NCBI RefSeq assembly: GCF_019393635.1
Contig: NC_057861.1
Span: 77,445,327-77,509,326, forward strand
Direction of reading: 5' to 3'
DNA from: Dromiciops gliroides
Taxonomy: Eukaryota > Chordata > Mammalia > Microbiotheria > Microbiotheriidae
Length of the DNA stretch: 64,000 nucleotides
Part shown: positions 61,434 to 64,000 of the stretch, piece after piece
Layout of the letters: each line of letters begins with the position of its first letter
Numbering within the stretch: position 1 is the first letter of the stretch
Made by a program: the position numbers and the translations under genes
Notes under the pieces: generated by a model
What the model was told of the DNA's origin: nothing
What the model saw: the letters and a program-made list of their open reading frames with translations, nothing else
Database searches by the model: none

Positions 61434-61676
61434 TAGTGCCTAGGAACTAGCTTTGATTCAATGTTGATCTAGGGGAATTAAACAGGAATGTCATTCTGAA
61501 ATATTGAAATTACGGCAATTTTGTTATGACTTTCTCAATGGCTTTCTCTTTCCTTTGTCAAGGAAATTTCCTTCAGTTTGATTGACTCTGTATATCGTAT
61601 GTTGAACAGGTAAGTTTGGTCTTTTTATTTTACATACATTTTCTAGGACATGCTATAAAAATACTCTAAGGAAATC

Positions 61677-62101
<425 letters not shown>

Positions 62102-62525
62102 TAAGGAAATCTTTTTACCTACACCTCTTCTCAAGTAAGTGATGAAAAGAATAAGATAAGAGATTGCATATTTGGAATTTACCAAGATCAGTTCAGAAAA
62201 AAATTAAAGAAAACAAGGGGGAAGTGCTGTGGTTGAGAATGGTCTTCCAGAACAGCCTCACCAGCAGCTGACATTTCATAGCAACACTGGTTTGTCTACT
62301 GGGAACATCCTGCTCATCTTACACTGATCCTAATTGCCAGAACACCCTTGTCCTATCACTGTTCCAAGTCTCCATCTTTGCCACATAGACCTCCAGGTTC
62401 TGTGCCTGTTCATCTTTGCTTTATCTAACTGGGAATTTAAGGGAAGTGGTAGCAAGCAACAAATGGGTTGTAGTAGGTGGTCAAGCAGTGACCTGTCCTG
62501 CTAGCAGCAAAAAAAGAATGGCGTG

Positions 62526-62705
62526 GGCAGCTAGATGGCGCAGTGGATAGAGCACTGGCCCTGGAGTCAGGAGTACTTGAGTTCAAATCCGGCCTCAGAC
62601 ACTTAACACTTACTAGCTGTGTGACCCTGGGCAAGTCACTTAACCCCAATTGCCTCACCAAAAAAAAAAATTAAAAATTAAAAAAATAAAATAAAATAAT
62701 AAAAA
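62526..62705 (+). repeat. CORE-SINE with long A-rich tail
   Basis: Sense, tail of about 55 bp containing aaaat units; aagaatggc duplicates. Flanks 62112-62520 and 62720-63055 contain nothing I can name. Confidence 0.92.
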
Positions 62706-63059
62706 AAAGAATGGCATGAAATCTCTCTAAAGGTAAAAGAAAAAGTTGATGATATTGGGAAAGGTACTTCCACACATATCCCCTACTTTCCCCATCGTCT
62801 TACTGATTTATTTCTCCCAGTAGACTTCTGGGAGACATTAGAAACTCCATTTGTAAACCTTTCCTAACAACAATTTCAACAACATATTGTATGCATATAA
62901 TAAAATTAGCATCTATGACTACATCTGTTACTTTAACCACTTGCAATGAAAAATAAGATTTTAGTTTCTCAATTAAAGTGCAAAGATTTTTGATATATGG
63001 GAAATTCTTTGCACAGTACTATTTATAACCTTTATTTGATCCTACCATCCCCTTAAAGT

Positions 63060-63905
63060 ATCATCCTCTATCTTTCTTTCCTTTCATAGTCAAACTCCTA
63101 GAAATAAGGTATCTATCCTGATTGCTTCTATTTTCTCGCTTCTTACTCACTTCTCAGTCTCTTATAATTTGGCTTCTGATTCAACTGAAACTGCACTGTC
63201 CAAAGTTAAAAGTGACCTATTATTTGCCAAATCTGATGACTTTTTCTGGTTTTATCTTCTTAAATTCTCTGTAGCATTTGCTATTGTTGATGAGCTCCAC
63301 CCCTCAGACACTCTCTCTGCCCTGTTGGTTTCAAGACATTGTTATCTTTGGTTCTCTTCCTGCATATCTAGTCATTCCCTTTTAGTATCCTTTGTAGAAT
63401 CATCATCCTTGAGTGAATATACCCCCCCCCCACCCCCCAGGGCGTGTCCCAAGCCTATTTCTCTTTCTTCTAGTCTCAGTGATCTCATCTGATCTTATGG
63501 ATTCAACTATCACCTACATGCAGAGATCTATGTAAGCAATTGCAGTCTCCACAATTTCTGTGCTGCTATACCAACTGCCTATCTATTGTATATCCTTAAA
63601 TGCATGTCCTGTAGCTATCTCCCTTTCAAGATGTTCAAAGTAGAACTCATTATTTTTTCCATCCATTCCACCCCCACTCCAAACTTCACCTCTTCCTAAT
63701 TCCTCTGTCTGTTGAGGGTGCCACCATCTTCCCAATAACAAAGATTTCCAATCCTGGAGTCATCCCTGAGTCTTAACTCTCCCTCACTCTTCACAAACAG
63801 TTAATTGTCAAGCCTTATCAGTGCTACCTCCAAAATCTCTTTTATATATCCCCTTCACTATGCTCACACAGCCACTACCTTAGATTATCAAATTTTCTTT
63901 GGAAA
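63060..63905 (+). repeat. L2 ORF2 C-terminal fragment
   Basis: 'agtgatctcatctgatcttatgg', 'ttcaactatcacctacatgcagag', 'aactgcctatctattg', 'gttcaaagtagaactcattat', 'tcctggagtcatccctgagtcttaactctccctc'. Typical L2/CR1-type reverse-transcriptase C-terminal wording, with many breaks. A C-run at 63421-63440 interrupts it. Confidence 0.75.
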
Positions 63906-63944
63906 AATTATCATTTTTCCAATTTGTTTACTTTTTTTTCCTCC

Positions 63945-64000
63945 TTTTTTTCAGGGCAATGATGGTTAAGTGACTTGCCCAAGGTCACACAGCTAGTAAG
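63945..64000 (-). repeat. CORE-SINE, cut by window end
   Basis: Antisense tail and core up to 'cacacagctagtaag'; the remainder lies beyond the window. Confidence 0.88.

Noticed and set aside
63169-63492. 107-residue frame (MASDSTETALSKVKSDLLFAKSDD...)
   Set aside because: The surrounding text matches L2 reverse-transcriptase C-terminal sequence; it is a LINE fossil, not a host gene.

Overview
The window looks like nuclear DNA from a marsupial. It is packed with short tRNA-derived CORE-SINEs of the marsupial type (A box, B box, MIR-like core, poly(A) tail), marsupial-type L1 elements, older MIR and L2 remnants, SINEs with a BovB/RTE-like tail, and class I endogenous retrovirus LTRs. I cannot fix the species. 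The SINE subfamilies resemble those of both opossums and Australian marsupials.

Only two host genes are visible, both in the first 18 kb, arranged tail to tail as in other mammals. KIFC2 (plus strand, ATG at 2067, poly(A) signal at 12615) encodes a C-terminal-motor kinesin-14. FOXH1 (minus strand, exons at 17567-17352, 14947-14843 and 14660-13752) encodes the forkhead partner of SMAD2/3 in Nodal/Activin signalling. FOXH1 is intact over all three exons (409 codons from the chosen ATG). KIFC2 keeps nearly all its splice sites and very high protein similarity, but from exon 4 on its frame is broken by roughly 20 or more one-base insertions and deletions, mostly in short homopolymers. SINE copies in the same 4-12.5 kb interval also carry many small indels, while FOXH1 and SINEs elsewhere do not. 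A local consensus-quality problem in the assembly is therefore more likely than true loss of the gene.

From about 18 kb to 64 kb I see no host gene. This stretch is nested retrotransposons. L1 copies, mostly antisense, lie at 20-32 kb, 38-39 kb, 47.5-53.3 kb and 58.6-62.1 kb. One sense L1 with a recognisable 5' end starts at 54873, lacks most of ORF2, and is itself split by later insertions until about 60577. A deleted class I provirus occupies 43872-46494, with two solo LTRs of the same family at 25964-26410 and 60953-61433. A second, very small provirus remnant of another family sits at 23011-23435. More than 40 SINE insertions, many with clear target-site duplications, are scattered through everything. 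Islands at 39.6-40.9, 41.6-42.9 and 47.9-48.3 kb are not assigned to any repeat.

Functionally, the two genes are unrelated neighbours: KIFC2 acts in microtubule minus-end transport, mainly in neurons, and FOXH1 in mesendoderm and left-right patterning transcription.
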